Shown: in pieces, positions 6,577 to 14,976 of the stretch
Layout: every line of letters starts with the position of its first letter
Position numbering within the stretch: position 1 is the stretch's first letter
Origin: an uncultured Flavobacteriaceae bacterium
GTDB lineage: Bacteria > Bacteroidota > Bacteroidia > Flavobacteriales > Flavobacteriaceae
Direction of reading: 5' to 3'
Assembly (NCBI GenBank): GCA_913065125.1
Contig: CAJYAG010000006.1
Location: forward strand, 31,701-95,700
Length of the DNA: 64,000 bases
Program-made: the position numbers and the translations under genes
Notes under the pieces: model-generated
Seen by the model: the letters and a program-made list of their open reading frames with translations, nothing else
Database searches by the model: none
Told to the model about the DNA's origin: nothing

Positions 6577-8589
6577 ATGAAAAAACAATTGCTATTAATT
6601 TTGATGTGTTTTTACGCAACAACTATTTTTTCTCAAGATTTTAAATTCGGAAAAGTGTCTGTTCAAGAACTACAAGAAAAAGTACATCCATTAGATTCTA
6701 CGGCAGATGCTGCTTATTTGTATAAATATAGAAAAACAGCATTTAATTATACAGAAAGTCAGGGTTTTACTGTGGTTACAGAAATTCATGAAAGAATTAA
6801 AATTTATACCAAAGCTGGTTTTGAAAAAGCAACACAAAGCATTAAATATTATAAACCAGATTCTGGAAGTAAAGAAAAAGTAATCGCAATTAGTGGCTAT
6901 ACTTTTAATCTTGAAAAAGGGAGAGTGAAAAAAGAAAAACTGGCTAAGAAAAATATCTTTGACGAAAAAACCAGCAAGTTTAGAAGTGTAAAAAAAATTA
7001 CGATGCCTACTATAAAAGTAGGAAGCGTAATAGACTTAAAATACAAAATTGTTTCTCCTTATTTTGATATTAAAGATTTAGAATTTCAGCATGATGTGCC
7101 AGTAAAAAATCTAGAATTTATAGTTGAGATTCCGGAATATTATAAATTTAATTCTAGACAAAAAGGATATTATTACATTACTCCAATAATTGAAAAAGGG
7201 AAAGGTATTATAACAAGTACATCAAAATATAGAGATAATACTCCAGGAACAAATAGACCAGCTGAAGTAAATAAAAGTAGAATGGAGTATTTGACAACTG
7301 TAACTAATTACAATGCTAATAATATTCCAGGATTAAAAAACTCCGAGCCTTATGTTAGTAGTATCAATAATTATAGAGGAGGTATTAGGTATGAATTAAC
7401 AGCAATAGAGTACCCGAATTCTATGCCTAAATACTATTCTACAACATGGCCAGATGTAGCACGTAGAATTTATGATTCTTCTAATTTTGGTGAAGAATTA
7501 AAAAGAACAAGTTATTTTAAAAATGATTTAAACACCATTCTTTCTAAAGCAACAACTTCATCACAAAAGATAGCCTCTATTTTTAATTTTGTAAAAATGA
7601 AAGTAAAATGGAATGGTTATTATGGTTTGTATTCAGATATTGGTGTTAGAAAAGCGTATAGAGAAGGAGCTGGAAACACTGCAGACATCAATTTAATGTT
7701 AATTGCAATGTTAAATGAAGCTGGTATAGAAGCGAATCCTGTATTAGTAAGCACAAGAGATCATGGGGTTCCTTTTTTTCCAACTATAGATGGTTTTAAT
7801 TATGTAATTGCGGCTGTTAATTTACCAAACGGATACATTCTTTTAGATGCAACAGAATTTTATAGTATGCCAAATGTATTGCCATTAAGAGCATTAAATT
7901 GGAAAGGTAGATTAATTAAAAAGGACAAAACATCGAGTTGGTTAGAGTTAACTTCGAAAGCACATTCTGCAGAAGATAATTTTATGTCTATAAAGATAAA
8001 CGAAGATTTTACTGTAAATGGAAGATTAAGAACTACCTATAAAAATTTAGATGCAATAAATTTTCGCTCAAGTAATAATCACTTAAAAGAAGAAGGTGTT
8101 ATTACTTCTTTAGAAGATAGGTTTGGTGTAGAAATAGAAGATTATAAAGTTGTAAATAAAGCAGCGATTTATAAACCAGTTATTAGAAATATTTCTTTTG
8201 TCGGAGAAGATTTTATTGAAGTAATAAACGATAAAGTCTATCTTTCACCGTTACTTTTTTTAACATCTAGAGTAAATCCATTTAAACTAGAAGATAGAAA
8301 GTTTCCTGTAGATTTTGGCGCGCCTTTTAAGAATAAGAATTCAGTTTTTATGCAAATACCTGAAGGATATAAAGTAGAGTCAATTCCAGAATCATCTACA
8401 ATCGGAATTAGAGATAACTTAGGTGTTTATGGTTATAAAGTTGTTGTTTCTGGGAATAAAATCAATATTATTTCTCAATTACAAATTAATTCTGGGCTGA
8501 TAACACCAGAATATTATAAAGAACTAAAAGAGTTTTATAACCTAATGGTTAAAAAACAAATGGAGAAAATAGTATTGATAAAAGAATAA
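6577..8589 (+). CDS. Secreted DUF3857 protein with degenerate transglutaminase fold
   Basis: The 670-residue paralogue of the preceding gene has a signal peptide (MKKQLLLILMCFYATTIFSQ), a DUF3857 domain and a transglutaminase-like core at about 310-430. In place of the GDCKG catalytic loop it has GNTADIN, with Thr368 at the cysteine position, and FNYVIAAV with Tyr409 at the histidine position; only Asp424 (ILLDATE) is kept. It is therefore probably not a working thiol enzyme and may be a binding or scaffolding partner of the active paralogue; that is inference. It starts 11 bp after the paralogue's stop and ends at a long hairpin. The reading frame is intact with ordinary composition, so it is not a decaying pseudogene. 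Confidence 0.85.
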   Translation: MKKQLLLILMCFYATTIFSQDFKFGKVSVQELQEKVHPLDSTADAAYLYKYRKTAFNYTESQGFTVVTEIHERIKIYTKAGFEKATQSIKYYKPDSGSKEKVIAISGYTFNLEKGRVKKEKLAKKNIFDEKTSKFRSVKKITMPTIKVGSVIDLKYKIVSPYFDIKDLEFQHDVPVKNLEFIVEIPEYYKFNSRQKGYYYITPIIEKGKGIITSTSKYRDNTPGTNRPAEVNKSRMEYLTTVTNYNANNIPGLKNSEPYVSSINNYRGGIRYELTAIEYPNSMPKYYSTTWPDVARRIYDSSNFGEELKRTSYFKNDLNTILSKATTSSQKIASIFNFVKMKVKWNGYYGLYSDIGVRKAYREGAGNTADINLMLIAMLNEAGIEANPVLVSTRDHGVPFFPTIDGFNYVIAAVNLPNGYILLDATEFYSMPNVLPLRALNWKGRLIKKDKTSSWLELTSKAHSAEDNFMSIKINEDFTVNGRLRTTYKNLDAINFRSSNNHLKEEGVITSLEDRFGVEIEDYKVVNKAAIYKPVIRNISFVGEDFIEVINDKVYLSPLLFLTSRVNPFKLEDRKFPVDFGAPFKNKNSVFMQIPEGYKVESIPESSTIGIRDNLGVYGYKVVVSGNKINIISQLQINSGLITPEYYKELKEFYNLMVKKQMEKIVLIKE

Positions 8590-8590
8590 T

Positions 8591-8624
8591 CTATAAACCC
8601 AAAACTTTCGTTTTGGGTTTATAG
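8591..8624. terminator. 15-bp hairpin between convergent genes
   Basis: CTATAAACCCAAAAC (8591-8605) and GTTTTGGGTTTATAG (8610-8624) pair perfectly around TTTC. It fills the whole gap between the stop of the DUF3857 gene and the stop of the convergent lrp gene, so it probably terminates both directions, although neither side has a long T run. Confidence 0.7.
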
Positions 8625-9083
8625 TTATAAGCTAATTGCAGTTGTATTTTTTACTTCTCCAATGGTAAAAATGCTGTGCGTACTTCCAATATGTTTAATT
8701 GCAGTTAGTTTGGTAATCATAAAATCTCTGTAAGATTCCATGTCTTTTACATAGATTTTAAGAATATAATCGTAATCTCCACTTACATGAAAACACTCCG
8801 ATACTTCGGGTAATTTTAAAACCTCCGATTCAAAATTACTTACATACTCTTTGGTGTGTTGAATCAATTTTATGTGACAAAAAACTAAAAAGGAACGTTC
8901 AATTTTGTTTTTGTTGATAATTGCTACATAATGCTTAATTACATTTTCTTTTTCCAGTTTTTTAATTCGTTCGTAAACGGCTGTTACAGATAAATTTAAC
9001 TGTAAAGAAAGTTGTTTTGTAGTCTGTTTACTGTCTTTTTGTAAAAGGTGAATCAGTTTTTTATCTATGATATCTAATGTCAT
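8625..9083 (-). CDS. Lrp/AsnC-family transcriptional regulator
   Basis: The 152-residue protein has an N-terminal winged helix-turn-helix (MTLDIIDKKLIHLLQKDSK, then LSLQLNLSVTAVYERIKKLEKENVI) and a C-terminal RAM/AsnC ligand-binding domain (GDYDYILKIYVKDMESYRDFM, with the conserved G-D-Y-D-Y). It is divergent from a Cys/Met-family PLP lyase gene followed by an NhaC-type transporter, the layout known for Pseudomonas MdeR (Lrp family) and MdeA (methionine gamma-lyase); it most likely senses an amino acid and controls that unit. I choose ATG 9083, which gives the typical MTLDxxD start; ATG 9122 is possible but would lie on an inverted repeat. The ligand cannot be read from sequence. Confidence 0.88.
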   Translation of the reverse strand: MTLDIIDKKLIHLLQKDSKQTTKQLSLQLNLSVTAVYERIKKLEKENVIKHYVAIINKNKIERSFLVFCHIKLIQHTKEYVSNFESEVLKLPEVSECFHVSGDYDYILKIYVKDMESYRDFMITKLTAIKHIGSTHSIFTIGEVKNTTAISL

Positions 9084-9100
9084 TCCGAAAATTTTTCTGG

Positions 9101-9193
9101 TTGATGTTGATAAAAACATCAATAATAGTTTTAAAAATTGCTTTATGGTGTAAATATAGAATAATAATCTATATATGATAAAATCAATTGATT
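9101..9193. promoter_or_regulatory. Three dyads in the divergent lrp/lyase intergenic region
   Basis: Three inverted repeats stand in a row: TTGATGTT-N6-AACATCAA (9101-9122), ATATAGA-N7-TCTATAT (9154-9174) and the 12-bp palindrome AATCAATTGATT (9182-9193). Lrp-family proteins bind several AT-rich dyads in divergent regions and usually autoregulate, so these are reasonable operator candidates. A weak -7-like box TTTCTTTG lies nearer the lyase start. Confidence 0.5.
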
Positions 9194-9237
9194 AATAATC
9201 GGATATGTTGTTTCTTTGTGTGTCAAAATAAAATATC

Positions 9238-10437
9238 ATGAAATTTAAACCTGCAAACAATATTCAAGATTTACAATATTTCGGAGAATTCGGAGGCGTA
9301 AATCCATCAATTTCAGATTCATCAACTTATACCTTTTTATCGGCAAAAACCATGTTTGATACCTTTGAAGGAAATACCGATGGATGTTATTTATACTCTC
9401 GTCATTCAACACCAAGTAACTTATATTTAGGTGAAGCGTTGGCTGCAATGGAAGGAACTGAAACTGCAAATGTTGCCGCTTCTGGAATGGGTGCAATTAC
9501 ACCAACAATTTTACAAATTTGTGGTAATGGAGATCACATTGTTTCTAGCAGAACAATTTATGGCGGAACCTACGCATTTTTAAAGAATTTTACGCCTAGA
9601 ATGGGCATTGAAACATCGTTTGTAGATATTACAAATATTGCTATTGTAGAAGCTGCAATTACTAAAAATACCAAAATGATTTATTGCGAATCTGTAAGCA
9701 ATCCTTTATTGGAAGTTGCAGATATCAAAGCATTATCCGCTTTAGCAAAAAAACACAATTTACAATTGGTGGTTGATAATACGTTTTCTCCTTTGTCAAT
9801 TTCTCCTGCGCAATTAGGAGCAGATATCGTTTTACATAGTTTAACAAAATTTATCAACGGTTCTTCTGATACGATGGGTGGTGTAGTTTGTGGAACTTCG
9901 GAGTTTGTGAATTCTCAAAAAAGTGTGATTGACGGAGCAAGTATGCTGTTGGGCTCTTCAATGGATTCTTTGCGTTCTGCGTCGATTTTAAAGAATATGA
10001 GAACGTTGCATCTTAGAATGAAACAACACAGTAGAAATGCTGCTTTTTTAGCTGATAAATTTGAAGCAGACGGATTAAAAACAGTATATCCAGGATTAAA
10101 ATCACATCCTTCTCACGAAGTTTTTAAATCGATGATGAACGAAGAATATGGGTATGGCGGAATGCTAACTGTTGATGCAGGTTCTTTAGAAAAAGCAAAT
10201 GCATTGATGGAGTTGATGCAAGAAAAAAATCTTGGTTATTTAGCAGTTAGTTTAGGTTTTTATAAAACACTATTTTCTGCACCAGGAACTTCTACTTCAT
10301 CAGAAATTCCGCTTGATGAACAAAAAGAAATGGGATTAACTGATGGTTTGATTCGTTTTTCTATCGGACTAGATAATGATATTGAAAGAACTTATGAAAC
10401 GATGAAAGCTTGTATGAAGCAAGTCGGAGTTTTATAG
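9238..10437 (+). CDS. Cys/Met-metabolism PLP enzyme, methionine gamma-lyase-like
   Basis: This 399-residue fold-type I PLP enzyme belongs to the cystathionine gamma-synthase/gamma-lyase superfamily: YSRHSTPSNLYLGEALAAMEG, SSRTIYGGTYAF (Tyr108 stacks on PLP), ESVSNPLLEVAD, DNTFSPL and SLTKFINGSSDTMGG with the Schiff-base Lys204. The C-terminal half carries the substrate-binding SLGFYKTLFSAPGTSTSSE and a conserved IRFSIGLD Arg. Context (divergent Lrp regulator, downstream NhaC transporter) favours methionine or cysteine degradation. However, the residue matching Cys116 of P. putida methionine gamma-lyase is Gly110, as in cystathionine or O-acetylhomoserine enzymes, so the exact reaction is left open. 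Confidence 0.85.
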   Translation: MKFKPANNIQDLQYFGEFGGVNPSISDSSTYTFLSAKTMFDTFEGNTDGCYLYSRHSTPSNLYLGEALAAMEGTETANVAASGMGAITPTILQICGNGDHIVSSRTIYGGTYAFLKNFTPRMGIETSFVDITNIAIVEAAITKNTKMIYCESVSNPLLEVADIKALSALAKKHNLQLVVDNTFSPLSISPAQLGADIVLHSLTKFINGSSDTMGGVVCGTSEFVNSQKSVIDGASMLLGSSMDSLRSASILKNMRTLHLRMKQHSRNAAFLADKFEADGLKTVYPGLKSHPSHEVFKSMMNEEYGYGGMLTVDAGSLEKANALMELMQEKNLGYLAVSLGFYKTLFSAPGTSTSSEIPLDEQKEMGLTDGLIRFSIGLDNDIERTYETMKACMKQVGVL

Positions 10438-10474
10438 TTTTCATTTCTTCTATCCTGTTATTAAGTGTTATAAA

Positions 10475-10526
10475 AATCTCTAAAGAGATTAAAATAAGTT
10501 TGGGTTTCGTTTAAAAACGAAACCCA
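10475..10526 (+). terminator. Two tandem hairpins after the PLP lyase gene
   Basis: A small dyad AATCTC-TAAA-GAGATT (10475-10490) is followed by a strong one, TGGGTTTCGTTT (10501-10512) with AAACGAAACCCA (10515-10526). The T-rich stretch afterwards is broken (TTTCTG...), so this may be a partial terminator or attenuator ahead of the NhaC gene. The remaining 160 bp to 10687 shows no gene; I see no riboswitch-like conserved core by eye. Confidence 0.55.
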
Positions 10527-10686
10527 TTTCTGTCGTTTGCTGTTTTTTTTATTGATGATCATTTCTTTACAAATAGTACTATTATGAATCTGAGATTGCA
10601 AATCTAATTTGGCAATTGTTGTAAGCGAAATTGATTTGCATAGCTTCTTCTAAAATCGTAACATTACAACACAAAAATTTTACACA

Positions 10687-12171
10687 ATGCAAGACGATAA
10701 AAATATTTCTGAAATTAAGATTGAAGACCAGAAAATAATTGAAAACAAAGAGCTGAGTATTTGGGAAGCCCTTTTTCCAGTGTTAATATTAATTGGAATG
10801 TTAGCCTACAATGTTTTTATTTTTGGTGATGATTCTTTAAGTGGATCTAATCAATTTATTCTTTTGATGGGTGGAGCAGTAGCGGCAATTGTAGGTTTTA
10901 AAAATAAAGTTTCTTTTGATAGAATGATTGAAGAAGTTGCAGAGAATATTAAATCGACTGCCGGTGCTATTTTAATTTTATTGTTAGTTGGTGCTTTGGC
11001 AGGAACTTGGTTGATAAGTGGAATTATTCCTGCAATGATTTATTACGGATTGCAAGTATTAAATCCAACCATATTTTTAGCGGCTTGTTTAATTATTTGT
11101 GCTGTAATTTCTATTGCAACAGGTAGTTCTTGGACAACGTCTGCAACAGTTGGTATTGCATTAATTGGAATCGGAGAAGCCTTAGGGATATCTTTAGGGA
11201 TGACGGCTGGAGCAGTTTTATCTGGAGCCTATTTTGGAGATAAAATGTCGCCAATGTCAGACACAACAAACCTTGCACCCGCAATGGCTGGAACAGATTT
11301 GTTTACCCATATTAGATACATGGCGCTTACTACGGTTCCAACAATTATTGTAACATTAATTGTATTTATCATTTTAGGATTTACACAGAGTACAACTGGA
11401 CAAGCAGATACAAATTCGCTTTTGGTTGATATTGATAAAGCATTTAATATTACACCTTGGTTATTTTTAGTTCCTATTGGAGTAATTGTTTTAATAATAA
11501 AGAAAACTCCACCTTTAATTGCATTGTTAATTGGTACTTTATTAGCGGCTGTTTTTGCATTGATTTTTCAACCAGAAGTTGTAGCACAAGTAGCAGGAGT
11601 AAAAGAATTAGACTTTAATTCTGCTTATAAAGGAGTCATGCAATCAATAACTGTTGAAACAGCTGTTGCAACAGATAATAAAGCTTTAGCTGATTTATTT
11701 ACAGCAGGCGGAATGGCAAAAATGCTTGGAACTATTTGGTTGATTTTATGTGCAATGACATTTGGCGGAATTATGGATGCAATCGGAGCATTGGCAAGAA
11801 TTAGTAGTTTTATGTTAAGTCTTTTTGATTCAGTTTTTGGATTGTTTGCAAGTACAGTTGCTACCTGTATTGGATTAAATTTTACAGCATCAGATCAATA
11901 TTTAGCAATTGTAGTTCCAGGAAAAATGTATGCAAAAGCATATGCAGATAAAGGCTTAGCGCCAGAAAATTTAAGTAGAACTTTAGAAGATTCAGGAACG
12001 GTAACTTCAGTTTTAATTCCTTGGAATACTTGTGGTGCATATCATTCTGGTGTATTGGGTGTTTCGGTGATAGACTATGCTTTTTACGCAGTTTTTAATT
12101 GGTTAAGTCCATTTATGACCTTGCTATTTGCAGCCTTTAATATTAAAATTAAGCAGTTAGTTAAAAAATAA
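10687..12171 (+). CDS. NhaC-family Na+/H+ antiporter-like transporter
   Basis: The 494-residue inner-membrane protein has about 11-12 hydrophobic helices after a hydrophilic 30-residue N-terminus. Diagnostic NhaC-superfamily segments are IATGSSWTTSATVGIALIGIG, SGAYFGDKMSPMSDTTNLAPAMAG and, late in the protein, LEDSGTVTSVLIPWNTCGAYHSGVLG. Members exchange Na+ for H+ or carry organic anions; the MetT branch of this superfamily has been proposed to transport methionine. With a Met/Cys lyase and an Lrp regulator upstream, amino-acid or thiol-product transport is plausible but unproven. The downstream GNAT gene begins at the base after the stop codon, so the two are coupled. Confidence 0.88.
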   Translation: MQDDKNISEIKIEDQKIIENKELSIWEALFPVLILIGMLAYNVFIFGDDSLSGSNQFILLMGGAVAAIVGFKNKVSFDRMIEEVAENIKSTAGAILILLLVGALAGTWLISGIIPAMIYYGLQVLNPTIFLAACLIICAVISIATGSSWTTSATVGIALIGIGEALGISLGMTAGAVLSGAYFGDKMSPMSDTTNLAPAMAGTDLFTHIRYMALTTVPTIIVTLIVFIILGFTQSTTGQADTNSLLVDIDKAFNITPWLFLVPIGVIVLIIKKTPPLIALLIGTLLAAVFALIFQPEVVAQVAGVKELDFNSAYKGVMQSITVETAVATDNKALADLFTAGGMAKMLGTIWLILCAMTFGGIMDAIGALARISSFMLSLFDSVFGLFASTVATCIGLNFTASDQYLAIVVPGKMYAKAYADKGLAPENLSRTLEDSGTVTSVLIPWNTCGAYHSGVLGVSVIDYAFYAVFNWLSPFMTLLFAAFNIKIKQLVKK

Positions 12172-12630
12172 ATGATAGTTAAAGCTGTTGCTTCAGATGC
12201 CGAAATCCTAACACAAATTGCGATAGAATCAAAAGCATATTGGGGTTATACTTCAGAACAAATTGAAAGTTGGAAATCAGATTTAACAATTCTTCCAGAA
12301 ACTTTTAATGATTGGAGAGGTTGTAAATTTATGATCGATACTGAAATTGTAGGTTTTTATTTGTTGAATAGATTAAACTCTAGAACCTGTGTTTTAGAGT
12401 TCTTATTTGTGAAGCCAAAATTTATAGGAAAAAATATCGGCAGACAATTAATAGAACATGCAATTTTAAATTGTAGAACAAATAGTTGTGAAGTATTAAA
12501 TGTGCTTTCTGATCCAAACGCGGTAGCTTTTTATGCCAAATATGGATTTAAGACAATCTCTTTAAAAGAAAGTTCTGTTCCGGGAAGATTTTTACCTGAA
12601 ATGGAAATTGAATTTCCAGAAAACATGTAG
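12172..12630 (+). CDS. GNAT-family N-acetyltransferase
   Basis: The 152-residue protein shows the GNAT fold: CVLEFLFVKPKFIGKNIGRQLIEHAI contains the beta4 strand and the acetyl-CoA pyrophosphate loop (related to Q/RxxGxG/A), followed by LNVLSDPNAVAFYAKYGFK, the usual motif B with the Tyr/Phe near the thiol. Substrate is not predictable. Its ATG directly follows the NhaC-gene TAA, so it is translated from the same message as the transporter and might modify an amine or amino acid handled by that unit; this is only an inference from position. Confidence 0.85.
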   Translation: MIVKAVASDAEILTQIAIESKAYWGYTSEQIESWKSDLTILPETFNDWRGCKFMIDTEIVGFYLLNRLNSRTCVLEFLFVKPKFIGKNIGRQLIEHAILNCRTNSCEVLNVLSDPNAVAFYAKYGFKTISLKESSVPGRFLPEMEIEFPENM

Positions 12631-12631
12631 A

Positions 12632-12868
12632 TTATTCCTTTTTTGTAAGATGTAAAACTCCAGCAATCAATAAAAGAACCCAAGGAGAACCATGTAGTAC
12701 AACATCAAAATAATCTTGAAATTGCATTGCATTTTCTCCGAAAAAAGCATTTCCCCCAGCAACCCATTGAATTTTACCCCAAATATGTGGCGGATTAAAT
12801 GGTGCTAAACCTAAAGTTAAACTTGCGATTAAAAAGAGTTTCCAATTGTCTCGTAATTTTTGTTTCAT
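12632..12868 (-). CDS. Small conserved membrane protein of unknown function
   Basis: The 78-residue product (MKQKLRDNWKLFLIASLTLG...) has two hydrophobic segments, LFLIASLTLGLA and VVLHGSPWVLLLIAGVLHLT, separated by a Pro/Trp-rich loop (NPPHIWGKIQWVAGG). I recognise the pattern as a small hypothetical seen in flavobacteria but know no function. I choose ATG 12868: an upstream extension to 12967 would be encoded by a dispersed palindromic repeat (12889-12913) and would overlap the porin gene. It lies downstream of the porin gene on the same strand and may be cotranscribed with it. Confidence 0.6.
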   Translation of the reverse strand: MKQKLRDNWKLFLIASLTLGLAPFNPPHIWGKIQWVAGGNAFFGENAMQFQDYFDVVLHGSPWVLLLIAGVLHLTKKE

Positions 12869-12888
12869 TTTTTGTTTATGTGTAATTA

Positions 12889-12913
12889 CATCTCGACTCT
12901 GTTCGATGTGACA
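12889..12913. repeat. Dispersed palindromic repeat (TGTCAxxTCGA type), intergenic copy
   Basis: Read on the minus strand the element begins TGTCACATCGAACAGAGTCG, an imperfect inverted repeat (TCGA arms around CTCTGT). The same architecture, TGTCATTTCGAGCC...CCGAGA, occurs inside the glycosyltransferase gene at 61483-61548, and a related TGTCATTGCGAGGAA form occurs at 31479-31562. It lies between the porin stop and the small membrane protein start. Confidence 0.6.
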
Positions 12914-12948
12914 GTAAAACTGGCTTTTGCTTATTTGCCACATTGTGG

Positions 12949-14895
12949 CTAAATAAACCAATTCCAAACCAAACCAAAACGGATTACAAAATCTCTATAA
13001 GGATAGTTTGGAGCAGAGAAATAATTCTTCTTTAAAAACATCGAACTTAAGTTATCTGCTTTTAAATAAATACGTGTTCTTCTAATTTGTGCATTTACAA
13101 AAACATCAAAAGTTGGGTAGCCAATTTCTGTAGTATTCTGAATTGTAAATTCGTTTAACAACGGATTAAATGCATTTGCTTTGTATTTAGAGAAATACTT
13201 AAATGTAATTCCGGTTTGTAAAAACAAGGGCTTTTTTTCAAAGAAAAAATCAGAATAATACAACGTATTTCTAGTGACCAAATTCGGAACTCTAAATGCA
13301 TCTTTTCCGCTACTTACTTGTTGATAAAGTATCGTGTTGTTCAATGCAAATTTTCCAAATTTGAACTCATTATTCGCTTTTACTTTTAAATACGTTACAT
13401 TTTCTCCAGATTGTTGCGGTTTGGAAGTGTCATGAAAATAGGTGTAGTTTTCAATATTTGTGATGCTTGCGTTTAGGTTTATCAATTTAGATTGCATGCC
13501 AAAAGCAATATTTCTTGTATTGATATTTTTAAACAAATCATTTTGCCAATTGTACTCGTCGTAAGCACTTTGATATAAAATGGTATTAAAGTTTGGCGAT
13601 TTCGAATTGATGGAAACACTTCCTTTAAAAGTAGTTACACTATCTTTTTTAAAAATGGCTTCACTATAAAAATTTGAACCAGAAATTCTACCAGTTCCGG
13701 GTGTAAAATTGACTTCCGTATTTAATTGAAAATTGTTGATTCTTGCATTCCAATTTCCACCAAAAGAAATAGCAGAACCTTTAATCTCTGGATTTGTAAT
13801 GGTGTTTATTGTCGAGTTTAAAACCGAATTATATCCGTAATTGTAATTTATTAAACCGGTATTAACTCTAAAGGTTCCTAAAATATATTTAGAATTAAAT
13901 TCTAAAAATAATTGATTGTTGATGAGCCTGTTTTCTACTACATCCGTAAAACCAGAACTCACATTTGCACTTCCGAAAAAAGCAGTGTTTAAATTGGTTT
14001 CGGTAAATTCATACCTCTTAGTTTCGTGAGTAAATATGTGCCCGAATTTTAAATTGGTAAAGTTGTTTTTAATGCTGTCTTTAGATGAAAATAATTTATA
14101 ATCGTGTTCAACAAAAAACCGATTTCCTTCTAAGATTGTTTCAGTTCCTTCTAAATTTACATCCAATCTTCCTCTGTCAGAAAAATTAGGATCATCAGAT
14201 GTAAAAGCAGTTAAAGAAGTTGTGGTTAATCCGCCATTTTCTTGATTCATTAAATCTTGCGTTGCAATATGTCCTCTAATTGCATATCGATTGTTTTTAG
14301 TTTGATAACTAAAAACGGTTCTAAAATTTCCTTGAGAAGCCAATGAATTTCTGTAGTTTCCTAAAGAACGCAGACCTTTGTAAAGAATCCCAACATTAAA
14401 TCGCTCAGAGAAATTTAAGGTAAATAAGGTTTCTAAAACTTGACCTTGTTGTAAACCGGTTCTGTATAAAATTTCTGATGTTGGCGTCGGAACTTTATAA
14501 TAATCAATGTCTTCTTTTGACAAATAATTAAAATGTTTTGCGTTCATTCCGATTATTGGAAGTGAATTTTGATGTGTAAAATCGTATCCTAAATTGTTAA
14601 AAGTTTGTCCTTGATTGTGAAAAGCAAGCAACTCAAAATTGTCTTTTCGTAAAAAATTATAGGTGTATTCTTTTAAAATTGTTAGTGTTGTATCAATATA
14701 TGTGGTATCTTTTTTAAAAGAAATAACCTTGTAATCTTTGTAATTGGTTTTGCCGTTTAATTTTACAATCGTTGTTTTTTTATTGATAAATGTAGAGTCT
14801 AATTGGTTTCTTCCATCCGAAGTACTAATTTGAGAATGGATTAAATGCACGCTAAAAAGCATGATGAGTAAGAAACTAAAAAAACGTTTTTTCAT
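12949..14895 (-). CDS. Putative outer-membrane porin (Bacteroidota porin family)
   Basis: The 648-residue protein has a signal peptide (KRFFSFLLIMLFSVHLIHS, then QISTSDGRN) and thereafter alternating beta-strand sequence with many aromatic residues, ending in VIRFGLVWNWFI, a typical outer-membrane barrel C-terminus with terminal aromatic/hydrophobic pattern. It matches the putative porin family widespread in Flavobacteria (often near ribonuclease HII, as here). Transported solute is unknown. The start at 14895 is chosen over 14916 because the latter falls in the -7 promoter box TACATTTG (14914-14921, minus strand). Confidence 0.82.
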   Translation of the reverse strand: MKKRFFSFLLIMLFSVHLIHSQISTSDGRNQLDSTFINKKTTIVKLNGKTNYKDYKVISFKKDTTYIDTTLTILKEYTYNFLRKDNFELLAFHNQGQTFNNLGYDFTHQNSLPIIGMNAKHFNYLSKEDIDYYKVPTPTSEILYRTGLQQGQVLETLFTLNFSERFNVGILYKGLRSLGNYRNSLASQGNFRTVFSYQTKNNRYAIRGHIATQDLMNQENGGLTTTSLTAFTSDDPNFSDRGRLDVNLEGTETILEGNRFFVEHDYKLFSSKDSIKNNFTNLKFGHIFTHETKRYEFTETNLNTAFFGSANVSSGFTDVVENRLINNQLFLEFNSKYILGTFRVNTGLINYNYGYNSVLNSTINTITNPEIKGSAISFGGNWNARINNFQLNTEVNFTPGTGRISGSNFYSEAIFKKDSVTTFKGSVSINSKSPNFNTILYQSAYDEYNWQNDLFKNINTRNIAFGMQSKLINLNASITNIENYTYFHDTSKPQQSGENVTYLKVKANNEFKFGKFALNNTILYQQVSSGKDAFRVPNLVTRNTLYYSDFFFEKKPLFLQTGITFKYFSKYKANAFNPLLNEFTIQNTTEIGYPTFDVFVNAQIRRTRIYLKADNLSSMFLKKNYFSAPNYPYRDFVIRFGLVWNWFI

Positions 14896-14913
14896 TGAAA
14901 ATGATTGATACAG

Positions 14914-14921
14914 CAAATGTA
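14914..14921 (-). promoter_or_regulatory. Promoter -7 box for the porin gene
   Basis: On the minus strand the bases read TACATTTG, an exact TAnnTTTG match, 19 bp upstream of the chosen ATG at 14895. It decides the start codon, because the alternative ATG at 14916 would lie inside the box. Confidence 0.65.
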
Positions 14922-14976
14922 AAATTTTTAAACGGAAATAAAGATGAATAATTTCTTGTAAAACTGTTAATTTGCA

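Noticed and set aside
10527..10686. Possible SAM-type riboswitch before the NhaC-family gene, expected if the gene were a methionine transporter
   Set aside because: I could not find a conserved multi-helix core; only simple hairpins are seen.
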